From: Ganoderma boninense
Taxonomy: Eukaryota > Basidiomycota > Agaricomycetes > Polyporales > Polyporaceae
Assembly: GCA_002900995.3 (NCBI GenBank)
Contig: CM035313.1
Coordinates: 1,550,001 to 1,614,000 of the forward strand
DNA length: 64,000 nucleotides
Reading direction: 5' to 3'
This document shows positions 33,832-48,440 of the stretch, piece after piece (within the stretch, counting starts at the first letter, position 1; each line of letters begins with the position of its first letter). The notes beneath the pieces were generated by a model. It was given only the letters and a program-made list of their open reading frames with translations. It did not search any database and had not been told where the DNA came from. The position numbers and the translations under genes are program-made.

Positions 33832-36162
33832 ATCGAAGGCATGGCGCGGACTGTTCGCTGGCGGCCGGAGGGAAATGCGAGCAGTTGTGGCTGTATTATG
33901 CTTCTCTGCTGATCCGACTGACATGCTCGTGAAAGAAACCGCTGTCGGACGCTCATAAACACGCGACATCTGCCTGCGCGTTCTACGGCAACTGCTGTGT
34001 GAACCACGCCAGCTGGAAGCTCATCGTTGGCTCAGACAATGTCCTGTTGTTGTTCTCAATATGGAAACCGATAACCACATCAGCACCATCAGCCGCGCTC
34101 GGAACGCCTTATGGCCTACAACCGCCCCCTAGGCCTTCGCAGTGTTTAAAATGATGGTTATGTGGGTAGGCTCGATGTCTCTGTGATAATCATGAGCTTG
34201 GGTACGCCTGATATCCTTAGTTAAATGTGGGTCAGCGCGTGCACGGTAATTAATTTTTTGTGGGACTCCTGTAGGCCGGCCGAGTCCTGGAGTACTTACA
34301 CCTCGTGCCATCTCCGCAGCTCCTGCGGACCTGACAGAAAATGTTCGGGCAACGATCGTAGAGAGTCTAGACCGCGACCGGGTATGTGACTTGGTGCCCA
34401 TGGGGTCCGAGACACAAAGAAGAAATCTTATTCAGAACATGCTCGTCCCGGCCTGCATTCGGGCCAAGCACCGGTGGGGGATGACGTGAGCTTACCGTTG
34501 TCAGCGCCAGGAAAGACGCCGCGGCCTTCCGTCGAGCGAGCAGTCTCAATGCGCCAAGCGCCCTTCCAAAAGTTGTCCGAGTCGGAAGTGTTCCGCCTTG
34601 GAGTTGAAACCGGTCTTTGCGATTGTCCGCAGAAACTATTACTTATGACAGGTCCGGCCTCAGGCCTCAGGTACTACCAAGGCAGCAATCATACGCGAAA
34701 TTTTCACAGAGGGGCAACGGCCTCCTCCATTGCAGACGAAACCATTCAACACTCACCAAACAAATTGCCGTGATCACGAGCGCGTCGCTGAGATTACTAG
34801 CCACAAGGTCGTCACCGTCAACACGAAGTCGTGACAAAAAAAAGTCATCGATGACAAACAGACTTCGGCCCCGAGCCTGGGCAGTCGCATTGAGAGGTTC
34901 AGAAGGGACGTTGACGGAAGCCAAGGCGCGGCCTTCGGTTGAACCGATGAATAATGCGAGTTTGAGGAACATGTTCAGCGGCGGAAGCAGGATACAGTAA
35001 GTCGAGACATCAACGTCATCGTCTGTTACCGTTCCGTCCGAGCAGCTAGTTGCCATTACAGGCAGATGCGATGTTAACCTCCGAAATCCCTGACAATCAG
35101 GAGAACTGCTTGCGGGCCGGTCGGGGCGAGCTGCAACAAAACCTGCGTGGCAGACCGAAAGCCGGGTAATCTGTTTCAAGACGATCGTGCCTGCGAGACA
35201 TGCATGAACCATGCACGAGCCACCGATAAAATTTGGGAGATGACAAACTGTGTATGCAGACGGAGGCAGACCTAGGCAGACGGCCGGGTATAAGCTGGGG
35301 TCCGGGTTGGGTCCGGGTCTCCGAGGACGTTTCGGGGTGATAGGCTTTCATAACCGCTGTCAGAGAGTCCGACCGCCGTGGCTGTGTCTCGTTTACAGAA
35401 ATGTCGGAGCAGTCAGGGCCAGTTCAAGTAAAACGTCTCGTGGCATCGGACGTGAGTTTGCAAACAGGAGGGCGCAAGGCGGCAGAAGGCGGTTGTCGCC
35501 GGATAAAAATGCTGGCAACACGATCACAGCGCACGCGTTGAGCTGCAGCTGATCGTCGTCGGTGGCGTCGTGCACATGTGAATGGCTATTACTTCCGTGG
35601 GGCAAGGGTTCGCGAAGGCTGAACTCTGACTCGATTCGCGCGGGTTTGGGAAGGACTGGATGAAGGTGAAGGTGGATAGGACGATGTTTTCGGTGGCTGC
35701 GGGCGAACGGACGGTGTGGGCGGCTACAGATGGTAGATATGCATGATGAGGCGAGATGGGTGGAGACGAGATCGCGAGGCGGGTGTAGCGCTGGGAGATG
35801 GTCGTCGTGTGGTCGGCCGGGTGGGGGCATGGGGTTGGGGGGCATCAGAGGAGGATCTCGGGGGAAGACGGTGGGGCAGGACGTGGACCAGCGTGGGCCT
35901 GCGGTGGCGGCGGGGACTGGAGGGCAGGAAAAGGGAACAAGTCAGAAAACGAGGCCGAGGGTGCCAGTGAAACGCGTCTAATTGCGGCGAATTGACCAAA
36001 ACGGGGACAAGAGCGGCCGGCCACGTGGGAAGGCTTGCGTCGCAGCGGGCATTGTGCTCCTCCTCTTCCACCTCCTCCTTCCCCTCGAATGTCTTCTTCA
36101 TAACATACCTGGCTCCTCCAGGGCTTCCCACATCTGCCCTCCCATCCCCATCCTCCTTTTCC
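33832..36162. other. Sparse 2.3-kb spacer
   Basis: Contains one weak gene candidate on the minus strand (34546-35056). From about 35700 to 36162 the + strand becomes CT-rich, consistent with the promoter and leader of the gene starting at 36163. No repeats were recognised. Confidence 0.45.
34546..35056 (-). CDS. Possible two-exon hypothetical gene, 129 residues
   Basis: Exon 34757-35056 (MATSCSDGTVTDDDVDVSTY..., 100 codons) ends at a GTGAGT donor. A TAATAG acceptor opens exon 34546-34635 (FLRTIAKTGFNSKAEHFRLG..., stop). Both are in phase 0, and the intron is 121 nt. No family is recognised. The second exon is also open in the other two phases, so the downstream end is uncertain and the gene may be a chance model or a remnant. 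Residues 30-45 and 90-105 are mildly hydrophobic but too short for firm membrane calls. Confidence 0.25.
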
Positions 36163-39100
36163 ATGTTTCACTTCAGACGCAGCGACGCCCCTCCCGATCA
36201 GCCCGAAAAACCCACTGCACGTCCCAGAAGTTTCTCCAGTCAAACTCCGTCCACATCCTCCACCACATCCTCGGACGACGCCCCCCTTCTTCCCCGCCGT
36301 GCGCCTCTCGCCCCGCTGCAGTCCACCAACACCCCCCTCCCTCCTGACGATCCAATGTCCTCCTCGTCCTCGTTCCTAGGTTACAGTCCTGACGACAACT
36401 CTCAGGAATCCGACCCTCCTCGCTTCGGCATTGGCAGACCCATCGTCCCACGTACCGCACCGGATAACCTTAATCCCAATCCCGCCTCTTCTTCCAGACG
36501 CAGATCTATCCCCAACCAGTACGTCCACTCGTTCGTTGGAATCACTCGTCTCATAACACCCACACCCTCTCAGAGCCCAAAGTAGCTCCACTGTATCCCG
36601 TCCCCCTGCCCTGCAGTCTTTACGTCCGCTTCCTCGACGCCCGAACCATACACCATCCTCTTCTACTTCCTCGCGACGAGGGTCTCTTCCCAACGTCCTC
36701 CATCAGCCCACCGTCAGAGCCGCTTCCTCACAGTCTCCACTTCCTCCACCCATCGACAATGCCAACCACCTAACGCCTTCTGACGACATTTATTCTAATC
36801 TTTCCACATTTACTTTTGGCGCCGCGCGATCACCCCCTGCTCGACGCACAGACCAGCTGATCAGCCCCTTCACCCTACCGGCTTCCAACGGCGCCGATCG
36901 CACCCCGCGACCATCTGTCTCGTCCAGCCGCCGTCGCAGCACACCGAGGATTATCACGAATGACACTGAGAGTCGACCTAGGTCAGACGATGATGAGGAG
37001 GAAGCAGCGAGGCAGAACAGAGCGAAGATGCGTGCTATTGACGATGGTACCCGCAGGCCCTCTCTCCCTACCAACGGAGGCCCGTCGGGGTCGGTTTCCC
37101 CACCTCGTCCCGACACGGACTCGGAAGTTGATCCTGACTCGGCGACGGTCTACGACGATGGCGAGGATCTTGACACAGATGTCGAGTTCGATTACCGAAA
37201 CGTCTCCCGCGAAGACGTCTCAGATGTGGCATCTCTGCATACCTTTGGAGGCGGCGACAAGAGTTACTATGCGCCAGGTCCTGCCCGCTCTAGGGAGGAC
37301 CGATATAGCAGGCTGAGCTTCGCAACGAGCATCATGACACAGGATCAGGACGAGTATGAAGAAGAGGAGGAGGATGTTGATCAGATCTTTCCTGGTGCGT
37401 CTTCTCCTGTCACCTTCGCCCGGATACGCGACAGTGGTGGCGAGGAGAGCGCGCCGAGTTCGGTCGGGTCCCCTCCCCAATCCCGCCGTGGAAGCACGCC
37501 ATGGGCCATCCCCAACTCGGCGAGCTCCGTTCCCCGCGACCGTGAAGACAGCGAAGCCACAATCCTTGCTGGACGGCGCATGAGCCGGAGCGTTGACGAC
37601 GACCTTGGGCAACAGCATCCCCCTGTTCCCTCTCCCCTCGTGCAGGCGACGAGCCAACCGACAACGGTCGCAGACTGGCGGACAATAGAGGCGCAAGTTC
37701 AAGCGCAGATGGAGGCACACGTCGATCCTCGAATCGAGGTGCAGATGGAGGATCAAGTGCCGATGGTGCCCGATGAGCATATCCGTGTGGATGATGCTCC
37801 TCCAGATGTGGACGCGGTGATCCCGGACACGTACGAAGGTTTCAACCTGCAGTATATTCTGGGGGATGGATCTCGGCGGTCGTGGTCCTCCGGTGCGCCT
37901 TCATACATTGCTCCAGGAGGCTTAGAGTCGCGCCGTACGTCCATTGCGCCATGGGAGTACTCGCAATCGATATCGAGCGGTCGGCGCTCGAGCACGACGA
38001 CAATGAGCGACGACGCGTTTACTTCGCAACTGCGCAAGCTTGACAAGGGGTATCTTAGGCGACGCGAGGAGTGGAGCTTCAGGAAGGAGACGGCGGATGG
38101 CTCAACCAATGCCCCTGCACCCCCTCGTCCGGGCCGGTCGGCTATACACGAGCTGTGGCGGCACCAGTACGTTGGCAGGTTCAAAGTAGACAAGCAATGG
38201 ACAGAACGTAAGCACCAAGTTTTTCCAAGCAGAAATTGCGCAATTGTATTGACGAATCGCGATTAGATCCGTCAAAGGCCCCCACGCAGCGCATTAACGT
38301 CCGCCATATCACCGATCCCTTCTCCCGAGGAAACACGAAGGGCGGGCCCCATTCCATCATACACAGGCATTCACGGGCTGTCGCGTTCAGCATCTTCCGC
38401 AAGTACGGTCTCTTCGGACGCTCCCACAAACCAGGCGGCACATCGTTTCATGTGCACACGAGTGGCACAATCTTGCTCGCGACAATGGATGTGCAGGCGC
38501 AGTTCACGAGCACGCGGACGACGAGCCAATTGAACGCTCATGGGCTCCTTACCGACGGACAGTCGCGGCCAGTCGACCGCGAGTCGAACGGGCGCGACCG
38601 GTCGAAGGACAAGGAGCGGGACCGCGAGAGGGTGAAGGAGAAATCTAAGTCGAAGGAGAAGGGCAAGGCGGGCCAGAGGGTTGGCGTGGTGTCGGACACG
38701 TCCAGCCAGACCACCAGCTCTGGCAGCGTTGCGTCAGCCGGGGTGATGCGCCCCTCGACGCCTATGGCGATCAAGACATCGGACGCCACGCTGCGACGAC
38801 GGCAGTACGGGTCCTCTCCACCTTCCGTGCCCACCTCTCCGACCATCTCTGTGCCTTCTGCTCCTTCAACCTCCTACGCTCCCTCGATCAGTGCCGCGAC
38901 CATGTCTTCCCAGACAATCGACGCTCGGTCACCTCTTCCGTCCATTGACGTCACGACTGCCTCTCGTGAGCGAGCACAGACCATGGTCACGCGGACCAGG
39001 CGTGGAGAGGAGGGAATGGAGCTCGACGATGACGAAACGCTGGTTTACCCCAAGACATCGCATGCTGAGGCGTTCGCAACTCTAGACTCGGGCAGTATCG

Positions 39101-40110
39101 AGTATATCCGTGGGCGATCTGACCACCATGTCGAACACGAACACTCCGGTGGCGGAGGGCTCATGGAGAGACTCGCGCGACGCATTCGAGGAAACAACGT
39201 TCGCATCGCCGTGAAGCAATCAACACCCTCTCCAGACGTTCCGTTCACCCCGACGCTTCCGCCATGGGTCACCCTTGCACCCCGGTCGAAGCAGGAGGAA
39301 CGCGAGCGGGTCATTCAGAACCTCAATGAGTCTTTCAAGGACGTGGGCCTCCTCCCTACCTTCCGTAACAACCGCGCCGAGCGTACGAAGGGCAAGCAGC
39401 CCATGAAGAACACGGCTGGCGTCAACGTTTTTGAAGAGGTGCCTCCCGACGCGCTGCACATGTTGCTCCCACTTTGGCCTTGCAACACGGACGAGTCGTC
39501 GACGGTCCTGGGCGAGGATGAGACGAAGTACATTCTTGCCGTCGAACAACGTCAGTACCTGATCGTCTATTACGTCCCCTTCGACGAGCGCAAGGACAAG
39601 AAGAAGAAGGGCGAAGCAAACAAGAAGCGAACGCGGTCCGACTCGCTCTCTGCCACTTCCACCGCGTCGCCGAAGATGAAGGGCATACCCAAGTCTGCAT
39701 TCCGGGTTTGTGCACGCCTGGTGTGCTACCAGGACTTCCTGGGAACCGGCGTTCGTCTCCCCAGCGAGGGACTCGCGATCACAGGCCAAATGACGGCAGC
39801 TATGGCACAGCTCCCTCCGGCATCCATTCGTGAGAAGCACCCTGGCGACGTCGTCATTGGCGTGTGCTCTGGGAAAGAGAAGGACATCGAGTTTATTCCG
39901 GAGGGTCTTGCTTGTGTCGGCCTGGCAATTGGCGTGGAGGAAAACCCGCCACCGCAGCCACCTTCTCCCGTACATGAAGAAGAGATGATGGACGACTTCG
40001 ACCCCGTTTACACGCTCACGCCCATTGGACGCGCTGCGGTTGAGATGGCGTGGTTGGGCTGTCTTGCCATCACGTTCTCGGACGTTGTTCCCCCTTCGAC
40101 GAAGCCATGA
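36163..40110 (+). CDS. Large conserved basidiomycete protein of unknown function (1,277 residues)
   Basis: Three exons: 36163-36518, 36574-38207, 38267-40110. Introns are 55 and 59 nt with canonical borders, and both joins preserve frame. The first 640 residues are largely disordered: Ser/Pro-rich, then acidic stretches (DDDEEEAARQNRAKMRAIDD, EEEEEDVDQIF). A more ordered block begins at YEGFNLQYILGDGSRRSWSS. It is followed by DKGYLRRREEWSFRKE, IHELWRHQYVGRFKVDKQWT and HIIHRHSRAVAFSIFRKYG-like sequence. A highly charged linker (RDRSKDKERDRERVKEKSKS) follows, then an ordered C-terminal domain from about residue 930: LPPWVTLAPRSKQEERERVI, DALHMLLPLWPCNTDE, RQYLIVYYVPFDERKDKKKK, FLGTGVRLPSEGLAITGQMT, and the ending IGRAAVEMAWLGCLAITFSD. 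No membrane segment or known catalytic motif. I recall similar hypothetical proteins across Agaricomycetes but no named domain. Confidence 0.85.
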
Positions 40111-40268
40111 ACGCAACGCAACGCACGCCACAACGAACTCCCCACATGGTGTATCATAGTTAATCATCCCCCCGACGGTCGGGTGTACATTCTCATCCCG
40201 CTCTGAACCGCACTGCCGCTCGTTTCCTTTGGCACTGCGCGCGCGGATGCCAAGACAATGCTCAATGC

Positions 40269-40854
40269 TCATCTACCCCATGTACCCATCTCCATCTGGT
40301 TCCGTATGCATATGGCTCGATCTTTACTCCGAGTACTGATACTATTGTTCACGAATAGTTCCTTCCCCATCTCCGTTCCCCCACTCTTCGCTTCCCACAA
40401 TATCGTCTTCGAGTTCGATACCCATGCTTGACCGCTAGTACCACCATCTGTATACATCTTTCTCCCTTGGTCGCACGCACGTAACGGTTTGCCTCTGGTG
40501 TCTCTCATACGTAGGAATCTCCCGCCAAGCACATTGTCTCCGGGGATCGGAATAGATTTTGTATGTATAATCGCCTTCGCGCGCGCAATGCCCTCGCTTC
40601 TAATGTCAGCACTAGTATCCCTGAGCCCCGCACGAGCGTGAGTGGAGGGACACGGGGCGGAAGGTGAGTATCCGCTTGCTTTTACTAGTAAGTACCCGGT
40701 GACTTACAAACACAGTCCTACGGTCTACTGACGTCAGGGCGATCCCCGGAACCGCAGGCTTCAGTCTTATAGCCAACATCTGAGGCACGTCCTTTGGAGA
40801 AGGGTTGTATGTAATCGTCGCAAAGGGCGGCGGCCTGACCGTCGCGCCTGACAT
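40269..40854 (-). CDS. Small two-exon gene, unknown function
   Basis: Exon 1 starts at 40854 (MSGATVRPPPFATITYNPSP, then QMLAIRLKPAVPGIALTSVD) and ends near 40710 at a GTAAGT or the overlapping GTTTGT donor. Exon 2 reads AIIHTKSIPIPGDNVLGGRF and RFLRMRDTRGKPLRA, and stops at 40269. The exact join is unclear: the GTAAGT donor leaves phase 0 while the best acceptors need phase 2, which fits the GTTTGT donor 4 nt earlier. It is convergent with the large conserved gene ending at 40110, so exon 2 may overlap that gene's 3' UTR. No family recognised. Confidence 0.4.
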
Positions 40855-41929
40855 TAACCTTCGAGCATAGTTCTAACCGTGCTGATTATACTTATAGTGC
40901 GCTTGTTAATTGACTGCCCATCCAACGAATTGAGGATTGAACGTGGTCATTTTTCACCCTTGCGGTAAAGTATCTCCATCTCCTGTACGGGCAGGTCATT
41001 CATTCTGCGTTCCTTCTATACATATGGCCACCAAAGTGTGATACGAGTGCAGAACGCCAACGTCTCCAATTTCTGGGGCAGCCTGGCGCTGCCCTTTACG
41101 TACGTTGCCATTCATTCCTATGCCATTTGGTCGTCAGTAATGGCGTGTGCTCTTCGACGCTTACCATGCTAGTAGATGGTCTGTTCGACGACTTGATAAC
41201 CTTAACCTACGATGTTATGAACACCACGAGCGGGTTTCTCTGCTATGTTCACGAGTAACTGCGCAAGTAACAGGAGCACGGGAGGCCTCCCCTTTAGACT
41301 CGAACGAACATACTGCCACCGTTCCGTGTGTTGCTTTTTTTGTCTACCCTGGGCATACATACCCTCTTTCTCTCATGGACCATTCTTCTCCTTGCTGGTT
41401 GAATACACAGGGCCGGTACTTAAACTCCGATGAATCTCCTCCCTGTTCGGGGTGGACAAAACCATGGACAAATCCAATGACCACCACGTTTGGGTCCTCT
41501 GCAGACAAGTAACGATGCTCATGGAATCAAAATCAAAATTTTGAGCAAATTCTATGTCTACCCAGCGCGAGTCTAGGGTTTGAGCATGCTCGCGCGCTAC
41601 CGAAGCAGTTGGAAGATAATCCGTGGTACGCGTGAAGAAGCACAGCGAAGTCATAAATACAATATACACTATTAACTAGACGTATCAAGGAACGACTCTA
41701 GCATTTTACAGGTACTACAAGTATTGTAAGCGTGAAAATCGTGTCTCCATCCATCCACCGACATGCATGATGCTGGCTGTTGCTTTCCATCAGCAAACAG
41801 GTCAATTATAGTAGTACAGGCACCTCACGTAACGCGCGCTCGTCAAAATGCAAAAGCAGTAAAAAGTCATACCAGTCGTGTCGCACATTAACCACGCCCT
41901 CCTCCTGAGACTCCTCCCTTCCCTACCGC
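40855..41929. other. Intergenic
   Basis: AT content rises relative to flanking genes. Only short chance frames were seen, and no repeat or RNA gene. Confidence 0.5.
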
Positions 41930-44395
41930 TCAACCCTTACTCACCAACGCCCACAGCGTCAGCAGCAGCAAGCACAGGCAGAACACGATCAGCCGCGCCT
42001 CCTCCCCCGCGGGACTCCGCTCCACGAGGAGCTCCCATATGCCCTTCTGCGCGACGTCGGGATGCCCGCTGGGCCGCAGATCGCACACCCACCGCCGCAC
42101 GCTCACCCTCGGCCTCCCCAACTTCAGGCCCCATCCGTGGCCGAGGCCCCCGAGGCCGAGCCACAGGCTGCTAGCGAAGTCGAGCCCGGACCCGAGGCCA
42201 AGCGCGAAGCGGCTCGCGACGCCGACGCCGTTCTCAAACAGCATCAGCGGCGCCTCGACGCCGAGCGCGCCAGCGACCGCCGCACACCACTCCGCGACCG
42301 CCGCGCCTGAGCACGCGCCGGAGTGGCGCTGCCAAGGCCACCGCGAGAGCGCGCGCTGGCGGACGTGCAGGCATACGGGGATGCCGTGCGGGTCTGACAC
42401 GAGCTCGAACGCGCCGTGCTCGAGCGGCGCAGGGGAACAGCCGTCCGAGCCCGCTGTGTGCGCGGGAATGAAGGCGATGGAGAAGGATTTGAGGCGCGGG
42501 TTTGCGAGCGCGATGCGGGACGCGCCGACGTGCATCGGCTCTTCGCCGGCCATGCGGACAAGTGAGAGCGAGAGCATGCGGAGGCGGGAAAGACCGCGCA
42601 GGGAGTTTGCGAAGGCATCCTTCAGTGCGGCGAATATAATAAGTAAACAGCGAGCCGGTGGATATATGCTCTGGCACTTACTAAGAAGAATGACGGGCGG
42701 TTGGTGCAGGTGATGTCGAGGTCGAGTATGTGCGGGCACGATGCGACGATTGTTCGGAAAATCTCGTTGCTGTCGTAGCCGCCTTGGATGGCGAACGTCA
42801 CCTTGACCGACTTGAGCGCATGCAGTCCCTGCAACACGCGGGAGATCACGAGCGGTGTCAGGTCGCGGAGGTGCATTGCATGTGGGAAGCATATCCGCTG
42901 CAGCGTCTTGGACAGAGACGTATGCACAATGGGGGGCAGCTGCTGATTTGGGTTGACGGCGATCGGGGCTGGGACAGCATCCGATGGGTGAGAGCGCTCC
43001 ACCAAGGTCCGCAGGACGCCAAAGGAACCGCTAAACTCTTTGAGGTTGGGCAAGGCTTCTGGGGATAGCGTGGAAAGGTCGATCTGAGTGGCAGTGGGAC
43101 GGCCGAGGAGGTGCAGGCTCTCGAGAGTGTGATGACGCTCCAGGAACCCAACGAAGTCCCGCACAGCCTGGGCATGCCCAGGTGTCTCGGCATCCCATAC
43201 AACCGAACCAAACGCAAGGTGTCGAAGGTTAGGCCATGACGCGGTATATAGTCGCGCAGCATCGGATGGCTCCGTCGAGTTTCCTACGACCCTAAGGGAC
43301 TGGAGGTCCGGACAACGGAGAGTGAGCATGTCCCATAGGCGGGTGAATACAGGCTCGCTCTCTGACTCGGGGTCAGCGAAGCCGAGAAGGCCGAAGTGAT
43401 GTTTGTCGGCATCAGACTGACCTCTGGAGGGCAAGTGCAGCGAGTGGGCATAAAAGCCGTCTTTGAGGCTGAGGGAGAAGCCCGTGAGCCCTGAGAACTG
43501 GAGCAGCTGTGAGACACAAGAGTCAGTACATGACCACGCAGACAAGGCAAGATTGAGGGTTTAGCGTCGACTCTGTGGCTGTGACGCCCACGAGCCCGAC
43601 ACAATGATGTCATAGTGCACTTACCGAACTCGTTGGGCGGGGCAGGAAACAACCGAAGGTTGTGCCTATATGTCGCAGCCGCGGACATCTAAATGATCAT
43701 AAAACTAGGTTCAGCATCTCGACGATACCGGATCCGAGATCGCTCGCACTCGCAAACCGTAACTCGTCATCGGGCCCCAGCCACAGAACTTGCCTCGTGC
43801 GGTCTGACAAGTATCTCACACCCCGTCTGGGACATACGGACGAGACACACATGAAAGAATCGGACTCACTTGGACCGGAGCTCCGCCCACATCCTGTCGT
43901 CCGGCAGCATGTCCTCCCCATCCCACTCGAAGCGGGCCAACGCATCGAGATGGCGCGCGGCCCTCAAGACACTTCGAGAGACGATGCCGGCGTTGTCCCA
44001 CGCTCGGACGCGGTCGCGCGAGCGAGCGGGTTCGTCCTCGGGGAAGACCGCGAGGCGCTGGATGTGTCGCGCTACGTCCGGGGAGCGCTCGAGCATGCCG
44101 AGGGTGCGCTCGCACTGTTCGACGCCGTGCAGCTCGACGTCTGCGTAGAGCGCGGGGACGACCTTCGCGTAGATCGCGGACGACTGCGCGGGCGCGTGAG
44201 CGGCGGATCAGAAGGCGAGGTCCGGTGCGGGACGGAGTCGCATGACTGGGAACGTACCACTTGGCTGAGCTGCAGGATATCGGTGCGGGGGGAGAGGTAG
44301 GTCGCAACCTCCAACAGGATCTCCGCCGGGAGGCGGTCGAGCTTTGGGTGAAAATGCTGGGTCATGGTGGTGGTGTAGGTTCGTGCTTGCATCAT
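41930..44395 (-). CDS. F-box protein with leucine-rich region and hydrophobic C-terminal tail
   Basis: Exon 1 carries the F-box: LDRLPAEILLEVATYLSPRT then DILQLSQV, ending at a GTACGT donor. The next exons read SSAIYAKVVPALYADVELHG, VEQCERTLGMLERSPDVARH and RMWAELRSK. A separate exon (about 43624-43686) encodes CPRLRHIGTTFGCFLPRPTS and joins in phase to LLQFSGLTGFSLSLKDGFYA. Leucine-rich repeats follow (CPDLQSLRVVGNS, WPNLRHLAFGSV, HHTLESLHLLG). The last exon starts at DAFANSLRGLSRLRML. The final 38 residues include a hydrophobic run (LIVFCLCLLLLTLWALVSKG) that looks like a tail anchor, unusual for an F-box protein. The family recruits substrates to SCF ubiquitin ligases; the substrate is unknown. 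Start at 44395, with a second Met next to it and a third at 44365. Confidence 0.82.
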
Positions 44396-45868
44396 GAAAT
44401 CGGTTTGCGGGGTTGAAGCGTGCGGGTGAATGGTATGGTGGGGCAGTTGGGCTGGAAAGGAGGAGAGGGCGAGGAAAGCGAGGGAGGTGGAGGGACGCAG
44501 GGTTGTGCGGGAGGAGTGGAGGGAGATGTGAAGGGGGGAGCAAAGGAAAGAGGGCGGAAGGCGGAGGAAGGGGAGAGTATATGAGCGAGAGAGTCTGCAG
44601 GGAAGCGAGCGGGCGCCTGTGCGACTGTTGCTCATCTGAGCGCAACAAGCCGCGCTCCGTGCCACTGGCTCCCTCCACGGCCGCTGCCGCTCGACGTCGC
44701 CTCCGAAACCGCAACGCGATGCGGATGAGATCTCAGCCAATGTCAGAACCCTCCCATCTTGCGCCTCCCGCGGCTGCCGCCGGCATCCCCAGGGTCATCG
44801 GGCCAGGCTCTCGACCTCCGCCCCCAAACGCAGCCATTCCCCCATTCCAGCTGCCTGCCCATCTTGCGCCGCGCCGGCGGGATCCTGCGCTCCTCGCTCG
44901 CTGAGTGCTCGACCCTGGCCGCTTGCCGTTCGCGCTCCCACATCCTGCCACGCCCCTCGCGGCCTCTCTCTCAACCTAATCAGTCCCACTGCTTCCACCA
45001 TCACAGATCGCATCCCAATCCGCCGGCACCTGCAAGCATCTTCACCACCCAGCCTGAATATTCAATGCCCGAGCACCCTCGATCGTACCTTCAGTTTGGC
45101 TCGCGATGCTGGGAGCTTCACGAAGCATCCACCCGCCGGCGATTGGAGCCTCTTACGTGCATCACGTCTTCGCGTCCCCACTAGTACTTCCACCATAGTA
45201 CTAGTAGCTATAGAGCATCATCTAAGTACTGACCACAGCAACGAGCACGATCCCTCCAGTGCGGGTCCGAGTTCCGGACAAAATGCTTACCCCTAGTCCA
45301 TGTCAGCGTCGCCGTCAAATCTCGCGCTTGGACGTTCCGACCTCGCGACGTCCATCCTTTCTTGCGAATCGATGCGGCCGTAATGTGACGTCGTCATCGT
45401 CTCAATCACTATTCACCGGGAGTCCTCGCCATTCTCTCGCACGCAAGGCTGGCACTAGTGAAGGTAAGAGTCCAGGACCCTCGTCCAAGAATACAAAACG
45501 CCCGTCACACCCGTCCGCCTTCTCCGATCGGACCTGCAACCTACACCTAGCCTCCCGGCTGAACATGAACCGCGACTAGACCAGCGATCGCCCCGCGCCC
45601 CATGGCATACAATTCCTAGCTTCCCCACAGACTCCGAGACACGCCTCGCCCACGCACCCCCACCGACGCTCAGTACCTGCAGGAACGATCACATCCAATC
45701 GCAGCCAAGCGCAAGCACGATCGACAAGCGCGTGTGATCGCGCGCGCGCAGACGCGGGGTCGGTAGACAGGCAGGTAAGCAGAAAGCGGTATGATAGGAT
45801 AGGCGAGTCGAGAAGAGGTAGGTGAGGCGAGGGAGGCGCGCGCATCGAGGGAAGGTGTCCGTGGTTCA
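44396..45868. other. Intergenic
   Basis: Upstream of the F-box gene and downstream of PRMT1. Long GC-rich frames exist on both strands but lack motifs and splice structure. Includes the possible read-through extension of PRMT1 (45576-45868). Confidence 0.45.
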
Positions 45869-47823
<1,955 letters not shown>

Positions 47824-48440
47824 GTCTGAGTTTTGGTTTGGGGGAGGAAGAAGACGTTGGCGGGTAGTATTTGGGTATGCTACACTTGTCGATATCCTAG
47901 ATGGGCAGAGGAGGTGGATATTAGGAGAGCGCGAGACGCGGTATAGGTAGTGGACAACGAGAGACCAAGGAGGGGGACGGCGAGGGAGGGAGGAAGAAGG
48001 CAAAGCACAGAATCCAACGATAATGGCCAACAGGCGCCGGCACGAGGAAAGAAGAAAAATCGACCTGCTCGATCGCGTCCCGATAAGATTTAGATCTTGC
48101 CCTTCCTCAACAGGAAGTCACACGGAGCGTCGGGTCACTGCCCCCCCACTCAGGTGGTGCCTGTCACGCCCGGAGAGACGCGGGACACGTGGACCTGGGG
48201 GTGGGGTGCACCGCCTCGGCAAGGAGCGCAGTCGGAGAAGGCTCGAGAGCCGCGGCGCAGCGAGTGGGCCGCTACTTAGCAAGCCACAGCACCGCCGATG
48301 GGCAGGTCTGCCAGACCGACTCGTCTTGCCGCTGTCCCCCACCACCTCCGCCGCAGCCAGCCAGTTCCAGCATTACAAAACCTCTGTCGGATCCAAACCC
48401 CCACCACATCTGGCCAGCCTCTTAAACAGCGCTCCACACC
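47824..48440. promoter_or_regulatory. Divergent promoter region, PRMT1 and BRI3-like genes
   Basis: Start codons at 47823 (-) and 48441 (+) face away from each other across 617 bp. No coding frame inside is credible. Confidence 0.5.

Noticed and set aside
44413..45300. Several overlapping GC-rich frames on both strands upstream of the F-box gene
   Set aside because: They overlap one another, are Pro/Arg/Ser-rich as expected from GC-rich non-coding DNA, and carry no family features.
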